Assembly: GCA_964425215.1 (NCBI GenBank)
Contig: CAYRLW010000048.1
Coordinates: forward strand, 1 to 26,437
Reading direction: 5' to 3'
DNA length: 26,437 bases
From: CAYRLW01 sp964425215
GTDB taxonomy: Bacteria > Spirochaetota > Spirochaetia > Treponematales > Breznakiellaceae
The notes under the pieces were generated by a model. The model saw nothing but the letters and a program-made list of their open reading frames with translations, searched no databases and was not told where the DNA came from. Made by a program: the position numbers and the translations under genes. Shown here one piece after another: positions 5,578 through 13,486 of the stretch (its first letter is position 1; each line of letters starts with the position of its first letter).

Positions 5578-6984
5578 ATGAAAAGAACGATCCGTATGTT
5601 TAGTCGGCGCCTACCGCGTATATTCTGGCCGATTATTCTGTCCCTGACCCTTTCGGCTTCCCTGTTTGGCCAATCCTCGGCTCCAGGGACCGGTCCCCTG
5701 GAACTTACCATGGATAGGGCCGTGGAAATGGCACTGGGGAATAACCTGGGGATCCAATCGGGGCAAATCGATACAAAAATTAAAAAACGGAAGATGGATA
5801 CGGCGTGGAACGTTTTTATTCCCACCGTGGACGTGGGGGGAACTATCTCCCATTTGAATCAAGTCCAATCGAGCGCCATTACGATTCCCGGTTTGGGAAC
5901 CATTTCCATGGGATCCTCCTACTACTGGGGGCTCTCGGGCTCGATGACCGCTGCGCTTAACCTGAATGTGGCCCTCTTTGAGGGAATTCGAAACCTTAAA
6001 CTGGACTACGAAGCCGGCCTGGTAACCTACGATAAGGCCAAAGCCCAATTGGAGCGGGATATTCGGAAAAGTTATCTGCAAATCCTGCTGATTAAAAAAA
6101 ATATTAAACTAATGGAAGATAATTTGACCAACGCGGACCGCCGTACCGTCATGGCCCAGGCGAACTACAAAGCCGGTCTGGTTCCAGAACTGTCGGTACT
6201 GCAGGCCCAGGTGGCGGCGGAAAATCTGAAGCCCGCCATCGCGGATTTAAAAAACGCTTTGGATTCGGCCTTAGCCGCCCTGGCGATGAACCTGGGTCTG
6301 CCCAACGGTACCTCGCTTCGCTTAGCCGACGTAACACCCCCGGATTTTATTTCCCTGGATACGGCAAAACTGATATCCGAGGCGGCGCAAAACAAACCGG
6401 ATCTGCGGGAACTTCGCCGATCCATTCTTCTTTTACAAAGCAACCGAAAGCTGGTGTACGAAAACACCTACACCCCCACCCTTTCATTGGCCTACACCAT
6501 GGATCCCACGTTTCAAAAGGACGTGTGGAAAGATTCCTGGTTCGACGGAAACAATTGGGCCCAACGGTCGGGGATGTTCCGATTAACCCTGGGTTTTCGG
6601 CTTAACGGTCTGCTTCCGGTTTCCAAGGAGGCGCTGGGCTTAACGGAAATGGACGATACCATTGAAAAGCTTAACATTAGTTTATCCCAGGCCATACGGG
6701 GCACCGAAGTGGATGTGTACACCCAGGTGTTAAAGCTGGAGAAATCGAGAAAAAGTATGGAAGCCCAACAGTTGAACGTGGACTTGGCCCAACGGGCGTA
6801 CAAGTTAACCGAAGACGCCTACAAGGCGGGGCTAAAGGATCTTCTGGAAGTTCAAAACGCCGAATTGGAACTGCAAAAGGCAAAACTTGAGGTTATAAAA
6901 GAACAATTCAACTACATGACCGGCCTAATCGACCTTGAATACGCTATTGGGGTTCCCTTTGGGACCCTTTCGAGGAGTAAATAA
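5578..6984 (+). CDS. TolC-like outer membrane efflux protein
   Basis: This 468-residue protein is predicted to form the outer membrane channel and periplasmic tunnel of the tripartite pump encoded with it. It has a signal peptide with an arginine-rich start and a hydrophobic stretch ending ASLFGQ (about residue 32). The mature protein shows two related outer-membrane-efflux halves, each with long helices such as LDYEAGLVTYDKAKAQLERD and a matching EDAYKAGLKDLLEVQNAELE in the second half. The length is normal for the family. The ATG at 5578 has GAGGAG six bases upstream; an in-frame TTG at 5524 would place the signal peptide internally and is rejected. Its stop overlaps the adaptor gene's start by one base (TAATG), so translation is coupled. 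Confidence 0.9.
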   Translation: MKRTIRMFSRRLPRIFWPIILSLTLSASLFGQSSAPGTGPLELTMDRAVEMALGNNLGIQSGQIDTKIKKRKMDTAWNVFIPTVDVGGTISHLNQVQSSAITIPGLGTISMGSSYYWGLSGSMTAALNLNVALFEGIRNLKLDYEAGLVTYDKAKAQLERDIRKSYLQILLIKKNIKLMEDNLTNADRRTVMAQANYKAGLVPELSVLQAQVAAENLKPAIADLKNALDSALAALAMNLGLPNGTSLRLADVTPPDFISLDTAKLISEAAQNKPDLRELRRSILLLQSNRKLVYENTYTPTLSLAYTMDPTFQKDVWKDSWFDGNNWAQRSGMFRLTLGFRLNGLLPVSKEALGLTEMDDTIEKLNISLSQAIRGTEVDVYTQVLKLEKSRKSMEAQQLNVDLAQRAYKLTEDAYKAGLKDLLEVQNAELELQKAKLEVIKEQFNYMTGLIDLEYAIGVPFGTLSRSK

Positions 6985-7997
6985 TGAAAAGGATAATCAC
7001 GGTTTCCCTGCTTTTGATCGCCCTTTTGTTTGGCTGTTCCGTACAGACGGGAAACAAAAGCGGTACGGGGACAAAGACTCCCAACGCTACCGAGAAAACG
7101 AACGCTTCCGCCAAGACCCTTCCGGGGGCAAAAGGGCCTACGGGCGGCCCGGATAAAACGACGCCGACGGTATTCGCGGTCAATACCACCCGGGCGGTAA
7201 AAGGGCAAATTAAGGATTATCTGGCCCTTTCGGGGGATGTGGTCGCCGGTTCGGCCGTGGACGTGTACTCCGATGTGGCGGGAAAAATCACCAAACTGTA
7301 CGTGAGCAAAGGAAGCCGGGTCAGCAAGGATGATCCTATTGCCGAGGTGGACCCGTCTAAGCCCGGGATGACCTACGTTCCTGGGCTTGTCAAAGCTCCC
7401 ATTTCGGGTACCGTGGTGAATCTTCCCGCGGAATTGGGGATGACTATCACCCAGGCTCTTCCCCTGGCGCGACTTTCGGGCACCGGGGCCTTGGAATTAC
7501 GGGTCTACGTGGCGGAACGGTTTATTTCAAAAATGCGCTTGGGACTCCGGGCGGAAATTACCCTGGACGCGTATCCGGGGCTCCAGTTCCGGGGCACGGT
7601 AAAAGAGTTGAGTCCCACGGTGGATACGGCCTCCCGGACTATGGAGGTTCGTCTAAGCGTGGATAACAGCGAGGGTCGCTTAAAGGCGGGGATGTTTGCC
7701 AAGGTTAAGATTATCACGGAAGAAAAGAACAATATCGTAAAAATACCCGCCTCCGCGGTGGTCCGCCGTTTTGGGGATGCCTACGTGTTTTCCGTGGAGA
7801 CCGACCCCGCCGACCCGGCATTTCAAATAGCCAGAAAAAAATTGATCGTCCCGGGTATTTTAATCGACGATCAGCTGGAAGTGCGGCAGGGTTTGAGTCC
7901 CGATGAGGAAATCGTCGTCCGCGGTCAGACCCTGCTGGAAGATGGAAGCCGGGTCAACGTGGTGGACCGGGTGGCTCCTTTAAAGGCCATGGATTAG
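6984..7997 (+). CDS. RND efflux periplasmic adaptor lipoprotein (HlyD/AcrA family)
   Basis: This 337-residue adaptor is predicted to bridge the inner membrane pump and the TolC-like channel. The N-terminus is a lipoprotein signal with lipobox LFGC, giving lipidation at Cys18. Residues 20-63 are a Thr/Lys/Gly/Pro-rich linker. Then come a biotinyl-lipoyl-like segment (DVYSDVAGKITKLYVSKGSR, about 92-111), a very short hairpin region, a beta-barrel part (LRVYVAERFISKMRLGL, about 173-189) and a C-terminal membrane-proximal domain. There is almost no long coiled-coil hairpin between the lipoyl halves, so the adaptor is at the small end of the family. It overlaps the tolC-like stop and precedes the pump gene by 12 bases. 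Confidence 0.92.
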   Translation: MKRIITVSLLLIALLFGCSVQTGNKSGTGTKTPNATEKTNASAKTLPGAKGPTGGPDKTTPTVFAVNTTRAVKGQIKDYLALSGDVVAGSAVDVYSDVAGKITKLYVSKGSRVSKDDPIAEVDPSKPGMTYVPGLVKAPISGTVVNLPAELGMTITQALPLARLSGTGALELRVYVAERFISKMRLGLRAEITLDAYPGLQFRGTVKELSPTVDTASRTMEVRLSVDNSEGRLKAGMFAKVKIITEEKNNIVKIPASAVVRRFGDAYVFSVETDPADPAFQIARKKLIVPGILIDDQLEVRQGLSPDEEIVVRGQTLLEDGSRVNVVDRVAPLKAMD

Positions 7998-8009
7998 GGG
8001 GCCCCTGGA

Positions 8010-11000
8010 ATGAGCGTCGCTAAAACCGTCGTCGGCAGACCGACGACTATTTTCATTGCCTTTATACTGCTGATTGGGTTGGGATTATTCGCCACGGCGA
8101 ATCTGCCCATAGACCTATACCCGGAAATTGAACCGCCAATTTTGGTGGTGTACACGTCCTACTCCGGGGCGGGCCCCGAGGAGGTGGAGCGAACCGTTAC
8201 CCGGCCGCTTGAAGGGACCCTTTCCAATATATCGAGCTTGGAAAAACTCACATCCACCTCGTCCAAGGGTTCAAGCATGCTGATGCTCCGGTTTACCTAT
8301 GGTACCAACATGGCCGACGCGGCCAACTCGGTCAGGGATAACCTGGAGCTGGTAAAACGGTTCCTTCCCGACGGCTCCGATACCCCCATGATTTTTAAGT
8401 TTGACCCATCCATGATTCCCATTATGGGCCTGATGGTCACGGGAAACCGAACCCCCGAAGAGCTCCGGGAAATCGCCGAAAAAACGATCCAACCCCGGAT
8501 TGAACAGGTTCCCGGCGTGGCCATGGCCTCCGTTTGGGGCGGAAGGCAAAAGATTATCCGGGTGGAGATCCCCCAGAATCGGTTGGAAGCCTACGGATTA
8601 ACGGTAACCCAGATTAAAAACATGATCGCCTCCCAAAACCTGCAGGTTTCCGCTGGTTCGATCAACGATCAGGGCCTCTCGTACCTGCTTACCACCGCCG
8701 GGGAATATCAATCCATCGAGGAAATTAAAAATACCGTTATCGCCTATAAGGGCGGGGGTATGGTGAACGGTCAAATGGAGGGAGCCCGGACGGTACGGTT
8801 ACGGGACTTGGCCGACGTTTTTGAGGGGTATAAGGACGAGGATAGCGTCGTTTTTGTAAACGGAGTGCCGGCGGTTCAAATAACGGTACAGAAACAGAGC
8901 GGTAAAAATTCGGTTCAAACGGCGAGGGAACTGAGGAAGCGGCTGGATCGCATAGCCCAGGAGGTTCCCCAGGGTATCAAAATTACCGAAATATTTAACA
9001 CCACCGATATTATTCAAAATTCGATCAACCAGGTTTCTTCCAGCGCCCTGCAGGGGGCCCTGTTGGCGATCCTTATCCTTTTTGTGTTCCTCCGTTCAAT
9101 TAAGCCCACGGTGATTATTGGGATCACCATCCCCATAAGCCTTCTCTTTACGCTGATGCTCATGTATTTTTGGGGACTGACCCTGAACGTGATGACCCTT
9201 GCGGGTTTGGCTTTGGGGGTGGGTATGTTGGTGGATAACTCTATCGTCATCTTGGAGAATATTTACCACTACCGGGAACGGGGGGCTAAACTTAAAACCG
9301 CCGCGGTGTTGGGCACCCAGGAGATGATCAACGCCATCGTGGCGTCCACCTTAACGACCATCTGCGTTTTCGCTCCCCTGGTTATGTTCAAAAGCCAGTT
9401 GGAGGTGGTGGGGGAACTGTTCGCGGGCTTGGCTTTTACCGTGGTTATCTCCCTAACCACGTCCCTCGCGGTGGCCATGCTGTTAATCCCCGTCCTTTCC
9501 AGCCACTATCTTCCCTTAACAACCCGGGTGCAAAAACCCCTCCTGGGGCCCTTGGGAGCGGTGGACCGGGTCTTTGGGGCCTTTTTTACGGGCCTGGATA
9601 ACGCGTACCGGCGGGCGGTGGACCGGGTCTTGCGGCATAAAACCGTGACCATTCTGATCATTTTGGGCCTCTTTGGGGGCAGTTTAGCCATGATCCCCGT
9701 GGTGGGGTATGTCTTTATGCCCGACCAGGCGGCGGATTCGGTAACCGTCAACGCCCAGCTTCCCGTAGGTAGTCCTTTAGTGGAAACGGAAACCGTGATG
9801 AACCAACTGGAAACCATCGTGAAAAACGAAGTCCGGGGGTACAAACGGATTATCGTTACGGATGGACAACGGTCCTTCTTTGGTATGGGGAACGCGTCGT
9901 CGTCCTACAAAGGGACCATGCAGATTACCCTGCAGGATTATAAAAACAGGGTGGATACGGCGGATCAGATAAAAACCAAACTTCGGGCCCATTTTAACGA
10001 TTTCCCCGGGGTTACCTTTAGTTTTTCCGATTCCCAGGGGATGCGCATGGGCAGTTCCAGTCCCATCGATATTCTGGTAAAAACCCAGGATCTGGTTAAG
10101 GGTAAGGGGATCGCCGATAAGATCGCTGGCCTTATCAAAGCCCAGGTTCCCGAGGCCACGGAACCCTCGGTGGATTTGCAGGACGGGCTTCCCCAGATAG
10201 AACTTAAGCTGGATAGGGAGCGGATCTACTCCCTGGGCTTGAACGTGTATACCATCGGCCAGGAGATAAAAGCGGCGGTGGACGGGATAACGGCTACGAA
10301 ATACCGGGTCGGGGGAAACGATTACGATATCATCGTCATCTTAGCGGAGGCCGACAGGAACGAGCTCCCCGCGTTGGACCATATTTTTGTGGTTAACCCG
10401 GCGGGGGAACGGATTTCCCTTTCTAACTTTGCCCATTACGAAAAAAACACGGGGCCCATCGATATTAAACGGGAAAATCAGAGCCGGGTTATCCATATAA
10501 CCGCCGGAACCGTCCCGGGGACCCCGATAAACGTGGTGGAAGGGAAAATTCGCTCCCTCATCGCCCGGGAAATACCGGCGGAGGACGATGTGGTGATCGA
10601 ATATTCGGGGGACTATCAGCAGTTGATGGAATATATGGTAAAGTTTGCCCTGATCATGCTGGTCGCGGTATTTTTGGTCTTTGGGGTTATGGCGAGCCAG
10701 TTTGAATCCTTTAGGGATCCCTTTATCATCATCTTTACCATACCCCTGTCGGTAATTGGCATCGTACTGATCTACCTAATGACCAAGCAGGTATTCAATA
10801 TACTTACCGCGGTGGGGCTTTTGGTCCTGGTGGGGGTTATCGTAAACAACGGGATCGTTTTGGTGGATTATACGAACCTGCTTCGTAAACGGGGTTTTTC
10901 GCTCCACGACGCCTGCGTCGAAGCGGCGGGGAATCGTCTGCGGCCAATTTTGATGACCACCCTGACCACCGTGTTGGGCCTGATTCCCATGGCCTTTTTC

Positions 11001-11210
11001 CCCGGAGAGGGCTCCGAATTGGTGGCCCCTATCGGAAAAACCGTTTTGGGGGGGCTCTCCTTCGGTACCCTGATGACCCTGTTTTTAATGCCCGTCATTT
11101 ACTATATCTTTAACCGCCGCTCGGATGAACGGAAAGCCAAGGCCGAAGCTCGACGGGAACGGATTGCCGCGGGATTAAGCAGAAAGCAAGCACGGGAGGC
11201 CAAGCAATGA
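8010..11210 (+). CDS. RND-family efflux pump, inner membrane transporter
   Basis: This 1066-residue proton-driven exporter is full length for the AcrB/MexB superfamily. It has one N-terminal helix, a first large periplasmic domain (about 30-335), a bundle of helices, a second periplasmic domain and a final helix bundle. The TM4 motif is GVGMLVDNSIVILEN, with Asp409 in place and Asn410 where AcrB has its second Asp. The TM10 region reads GVIVNNGIVLVDY, with Asn where AcrB has Lys940. Both replacements occur in other non-enterobacterial RND pumps as far as I know. The heavy-metal CusA-type signature is absent, so drugs, lipids or other amphiphiles are likelier substrates. The ATG at 8010 has AGGGGG upstream. 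It overlaps the PII-like gene by 4 bases (ATGA). Confidence 0.95.
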   Translation: MSVAKTVVGRPTTIFIAFILLIGLGLFATANLPIDLYPEIEPPILVVYTSYSGAGPEEVERTVTRPLEGTLSNISSLEKLTSTSSKGSSMLMLRFTYGTNMADAANSVRDNLELVKRFLPDGSDTPMIFKFDPSMIPIMGLMVTGNRTPEELREIAEKTIQPRIEQVPGVAMASVWGGRQKIIRVEIPQNRLEAYGLTVTQIKNMIASQNLQVSAGSINDQGLSYLLTTAGEYQSIEEIKNTVIAYKGGGMVNGQMEGARTVRLRDLADVFEGYKDEDSVVFVNGVPAVQITVQKQSGKNSVQTARELRKRLDRIAQEVPQGIKITEIFNTTDIIQNSINQVSSSALQGALLAILILFVFLRSIKPTVIIGITIPISLLFTLMLMYFWGLTLNVMTLAGLALGVGMLVDNSIVILENIYHYRERGAKLKTAAVLGTQEMINAIVASTLTTICVFAPLVMFKSQLEVVGELFAGLAFTVVISLTTSLAVAMLLIPVLSSHYLPLTTRVQKPLLGPLGAVDRVFGAFFTGLDNAYRRAVDRVLRHKTVTILIILGLFGGSLAMIPVVGYVFMPDQAADSVTVNAQLPVGSPLVETETVMNQLETIVKNEVRGYKRIIVTDGQRSFFGMGNASSSYKGTMQITLQDYKNRVDTADQIKTKLRAHFNDFPGVTFSFSDSQGMRMGSSSPIDILVKTQDLVKGKGIADKIAGLIKAQVPEATEPSVDLQDGLPQIELKLDRERIYSLGLNVYTIGQEIKAAVDGITATKYRVGGNDYDIIVILAEADRNELPALDHIFVVNPAGERISLSNFAHYEKNTGPIDIKRENQSRVIHITAGTVPGTPINVVEGKIRSLIAREIPAEDDVVIEYSGDYQQLMEYMVKFALIMLVAVFLVFGVMASQFESFRDPFIIIFTIPLSVIGIVLIYLMTKQVFNILTAVGLLVLVGVIVNNGIVLVDYTNLLRKRGFSLHDACVEAAGNRLRPILMTTLTTVLGLIPMAFFPGEGSELVAPIGKTVLGGLSFGTLMTLFLMPVIYYIFNRRSDERKAKAEARRERIAAGLSRKQAREAKQ

Positions 11211-11479
11211 TTCGTGTGGAGATTATCGCCACCCAAGCGGTGGAGGAGGACCTTTTGGACGCCTTTAAAAAAGCGGGAGTGGCTTCCTATTACACCAAAT
11301 ACCCCGTGGTTCACGGGGTGGGTACCTCGGGGTCCCGGATGGGGGACGCCATTTGGCCGGAGGAAAACTTTGTCATGGTGGTATGGTGCGAGGAACCGGA
11401 GGCCCGCTCCATAGCCCACGCGGTGGCTCAGGTGAAAATGAAATTTCCCCATGGGGGTATTAAGGTCTTTGGTATTTAG
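11207..11479 (+). CDS. small PII-like protein co-encoded with the RND pump
   Basis: This 90-residue protein has the length, strand-helix order and start (MIRVEIIATQAVEEDLLDAF) of PII/CutA-like ferredoxin-fold proteins, which form trimers and often bind nucleotides or metals. The T-loop position is occupied by a short Gly-rich segment, VVHGVGTSGSRMGD (34-47), lacking the uridylylation tyrosine context of GlnB/GlnK. It is therefore a divergent PII-like protein and not a standard nitrogen sensor. The GGGAGG site and the 4-base ATGA overlap with the pump gene indicate coupled translation and joint action. Small PII-like proteins (such as DUF3240) sit beside some metal RND pumps. A regulatory role on the pump is inferred. 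Confidence 0.75.
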   Translation: MIRVEIIATQAVEEDLLDAFKKAGVASYYTKYPVVHGVGTSGSRMGDAIWPEENFVMVVWCEEPEARSIAHAVAQVKMKFPHGGIKVFGI

Positions 11480-12282
11480 GTGTCCCACCGGGGCGGGTAC
11501 ACGTTCAGCACGATGGTTCGTAATCTTTCTAAAACCCCGGGGCGCCCGGTGACGAGGCTGTTGTGCAGAAAGGGATTGTATTCGGCCCCTAAAAAGGAGT
11601 AGCTCCGGTGGCCTGTCTCGTTCAGCATCAAAAGTCCTGCGGCTACGTCGTAGGGTTGTAAATCTACCTCCCAAAAGCCTTGGAAAAATCCTGCGGCGAG
11701 GTAGCAAAGGTCCAGGGCCGCCGAACCGGTTCGCCGGATGTCCCGGCACGTAGAAAGAACCCGCTTCAGGGTTTCTGAAAAAGCGTCCATAGTTTTAGGG
11801 GACCGATAGGGGGTGCCGGTGGCTATAAGGGCCCCCTTAGCAGACATGACCTCCGCCTGGGGCAGGAGTACGCCGTCGCGCCAGGCCCCCCGGCCCCGGA
11901 TGGCCGTAAATAGTTCCCCCGTCGGGGGTTTTAAAACCACGCCAAGCCGGGGACCTAATTGGTCCCACAGGGCGATGGAGACGGACCAGTGATCGAACCC
12001 GGAAAGATAGTTGGTCGTTCCGTCCAGGGGATCCACCACCCAAGTAGCGTCGGGTCCCCGGTTCTGGTCCGTCTCTTCCCCGTAAAACGCCGCCGACGGC
12101 AGGGCCGCCGATAGGCTCCGATGGATCATTTTTTCCGATTCCACGTCCACAAAGGATACAAAATCCGAGGCGGTTTTTGCGTCCCCCCAGCCAGGGGCGC
12201 GGCGTCTAAATTCCGAAAGCTGGAAGGCCCCCGCGTCCTTGGCCGCGTGGACCATCGTTTCTAATAATCCCTCCGAATCCAT
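11476..12282 (-). CDS. inositol monophosphatase family protein
   Basis: This 268-residue cytoplasmic enzyme belongs to the Mg-dependent sugar/inositol phosphatase family. The metal site is intact: Glu69-Glu70 in FYGEET, Asp84 and Asp87 in DPLDGTTN (84-91), and Asp212 in PYDVAAG (210-216). The length is normal. Substrates in the family include inositol-1-phosphate, fructose-1,6-bisphosphate and 3'-phosphoadenosine phosphates; sequence alone does not decide. The ATG at 12282 has AAGGAG eight bases upstream, overlapping the aldo/keto reductase stop codon, so the two genes are an operon. Its stop codon overlaps that of the PII-like gene on the other strand, with no terminator visible between the convergent units. 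Confidence 0.9.
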   Translation of the reverse strand: MDSEGLLETMVHAAKDAGAFQLSEFRRRAPGWGDAKTASDFVSFVDVESEKMIHRSLSAALPSAAFYGEETDQNRGPDATWVVDPLDGTTNYLSGFDHWSVSIALWDQLGPRLGVVLKPPTGELFTAIRGRGAWRDGVLLPQAEVMSAKGALIATGTPYRSPKTMDAFSETLKRVLSTCRDIRRTGSAALDLCYLAAGFFQGFWEVDLQPYDVAAGLLMLNETGHRSYSFLGAEYNPFLHNSLVTGRPGVLERLRTIVLNVYPPRWDT

Positions 12283-12293
12283 GGAATCGCTCC

Positions 12294-13286
12294 TTACATT
12301 GATAGGATCGTATCGATTTGCTCTAATTCTTGGTCGCTAAAATCGGTCCTCTTCGTAGCGGCCACGTTTTCTACGATTTGTTCCGGCCTGCTGGCGCCGA
12401 TGAGGGCGCTGGTGACCCTAGGATCCCGGAGAGTCCACGCAATAGCCATTTGGGCTAGACTCTGACCCCGTTGGACGGCCACGTCGTTGAGGGCCCGGAT
12501 TTTTTGCAAAACCGGTTCGGTGATGGCTTCGGACTTTAAGAAAGGACTCTTTGAAGCGGCCCGGGAATCGGAAGGAATTCCGTGGAGGTACTTATTTGTT
12601 AAAAGTCCCTGGGCCAGGGGCATAAACGCGATGATCCCGATTCCCTCTTCTTCACAAACGCCCAGCAGATCCTTTTCTATCCACCGTTCGAACAGGTGGT
12701 ATTTGGGTTGATGGATTAAGCAGGGACTTCCCATATCCCTTAGAAGAGCCGCCGCTTGACGGGTCGTTTCGGCGGGGTAGTTGGACAGCCCCACGTATAG
12801 AGCCTTGCCTTGACGCACCGCCTGGGCCAGGGCTCCCATGGTCTCTTCCAGCGGGGTAGCGGGATCGGGCCGATGGGAGTAGAAAATGTCCACGTAGTCC
12901 AGACCCATCCGTTTAAGACTATCGTTCAAGCTGGCGAGCAAATATTTCCGGGAACCATGATCCCCGTAGGGTCCGTCCCACATGGTATAGCCCGCTTTGG
13001 TAGAAATAATCATTTCATTCCGGTATGGAAGAAAGTCCTGTTTAAGGATCCGGCCAAAGGTTTCTTCCGCCGATCCAGGGGGAGGACCGTAATTATTGGC
13101 TAAATCAAAATGGGTTATTCCCAGGTCAAAGGCCGTCCTTACCATCGCACGGCTGTTTTCGTAAACGGCGGTCTCGCCAAAATTATGCCAAAAACCAAGG
13201 GATAGGGAAGATAGTTCTATCCCCGATTTTCCACACCGGCGGTAGGGTAAAACGTTGTATCGTTGTTCCTGGGCGATATAGGGCAT
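12294..13286 (-). CDS. aldo/keto reductase, YghZ/Kv-beta-like group
   Basis: This 330-residue NADPH-dependent reductase acts on aldehydes or ketones in the cytoplasm. The catalytic tetrad is visible: Asp61 and Tyr66 (DLANNYGP), Lys97 (ISTKAGY) and His138 (FYSHRPD). The cofactor-binding end IGASRPEQIVENV lies near residue 300. Overall pattern, including DLANNYGPPPGSAEE, resembles YghZ (L-glyceraldehyde-3-phosphate reductase) and Kv-channel beta subunits, so a methylglyoxal or glyceraldehyde-phosphate role is possible. The ATG at 13286 has GGAGG five bases upstream; an in-frame TTG twelve bases earlier would contain that site and is rejected. It is followed by the phosphatase gene, which suggests a shared small-metabolite pathway, not identified. 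Confidence 0.92.
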   Translation of the reverse strand: MPYIAQEQRYNVLPYRRCGKSGIELSSLSLGFWHNFGETAVYENSRAMVRTAFDLGITHFDLANNYGPPPGSAEETFGRILKQDFLPYRNEMIISTKAGYTMWDGPYGDHGSRKYLLASLNDSLKRMGLDYVDIFYSHRPDPATPLEETMGALAQAVRQGKALYVGLSNYPAETTRQAAALLRDMGSPCLIHQPKYHLFERWIEKDLLGVCEEEGIGIIAFMPLAQGLLTNKYLHGIPSDSRAASKSPFLKSEAITEPVLQKIRALNDVAVQRGQSLAQMAIAWTLRDPRVTSALIGASRPEQIVENVAATKRTDFSDQELEQIDTILSM

Positions 13287-13311
13287 GGGAACCTCCAAAA
13301 GTATAATGGGA

Positions 13312-13413
13312 CTTCGTACAGGGCCAGGGCTTTCGCGCAGCCCTGCTTCGTACAGGGTACGCCAAAACCGAGGCCCCTTTACGGGAACCCGGGTCCCATA
13401 CTACCCGTAAAGG
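13312..13413. repeat. cluster of short direct and inverted repeats in a divergent intergenic region
   Basis: CTTCGTACAGGG occurs at 13312-13323 and again at 13346-13357. Between the copies is a perfect 7-bp hairpin, CAGGGCT/AGCCCTG (13325-13331, 13339-13345). Further on, CCTTTACGGG (13376-13385) and CCCGTAAAGG (13404-13413) form a perfect 10-bp inverted repeat. The cluster lies between the divergent aldo/keto reductase and FAD oxidoreductase genes. It could be regulatory or the remains of a small repeat element; no gene is seen there. Confidence 0.5.
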
Positions 13414-13452
13414 ACCTCCATGGTCTACGACGGGTAAAAAGGTAGGGTAAAC

Positions 13453-13481
13453 TTGACCAAGCGGAGGGGGCGGGGTAGGAT
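13453..13481 (+). promoter_or_regulatory. promoter of the FAD oxidoreductase, predicted leaderless
   Basis: TTGACC (13453-13458), 17 bases and TAGGAT (13476-13481) make a credible promoter. The -10 box ends only five bases before the ATG at 13487, so transcription would start at or next to the start codon. The AGGA that could be taken for a ribosome binding site lies inside the -10 box. Confidence 0.5.
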
Positions 13482-13486
13482 GACCC

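Noticed and set aside
6165..6803. Minus-strand open frames inside the tolC-like gene
   Set aside because: They are shadows of a gene with clear family structure and show no start signals.
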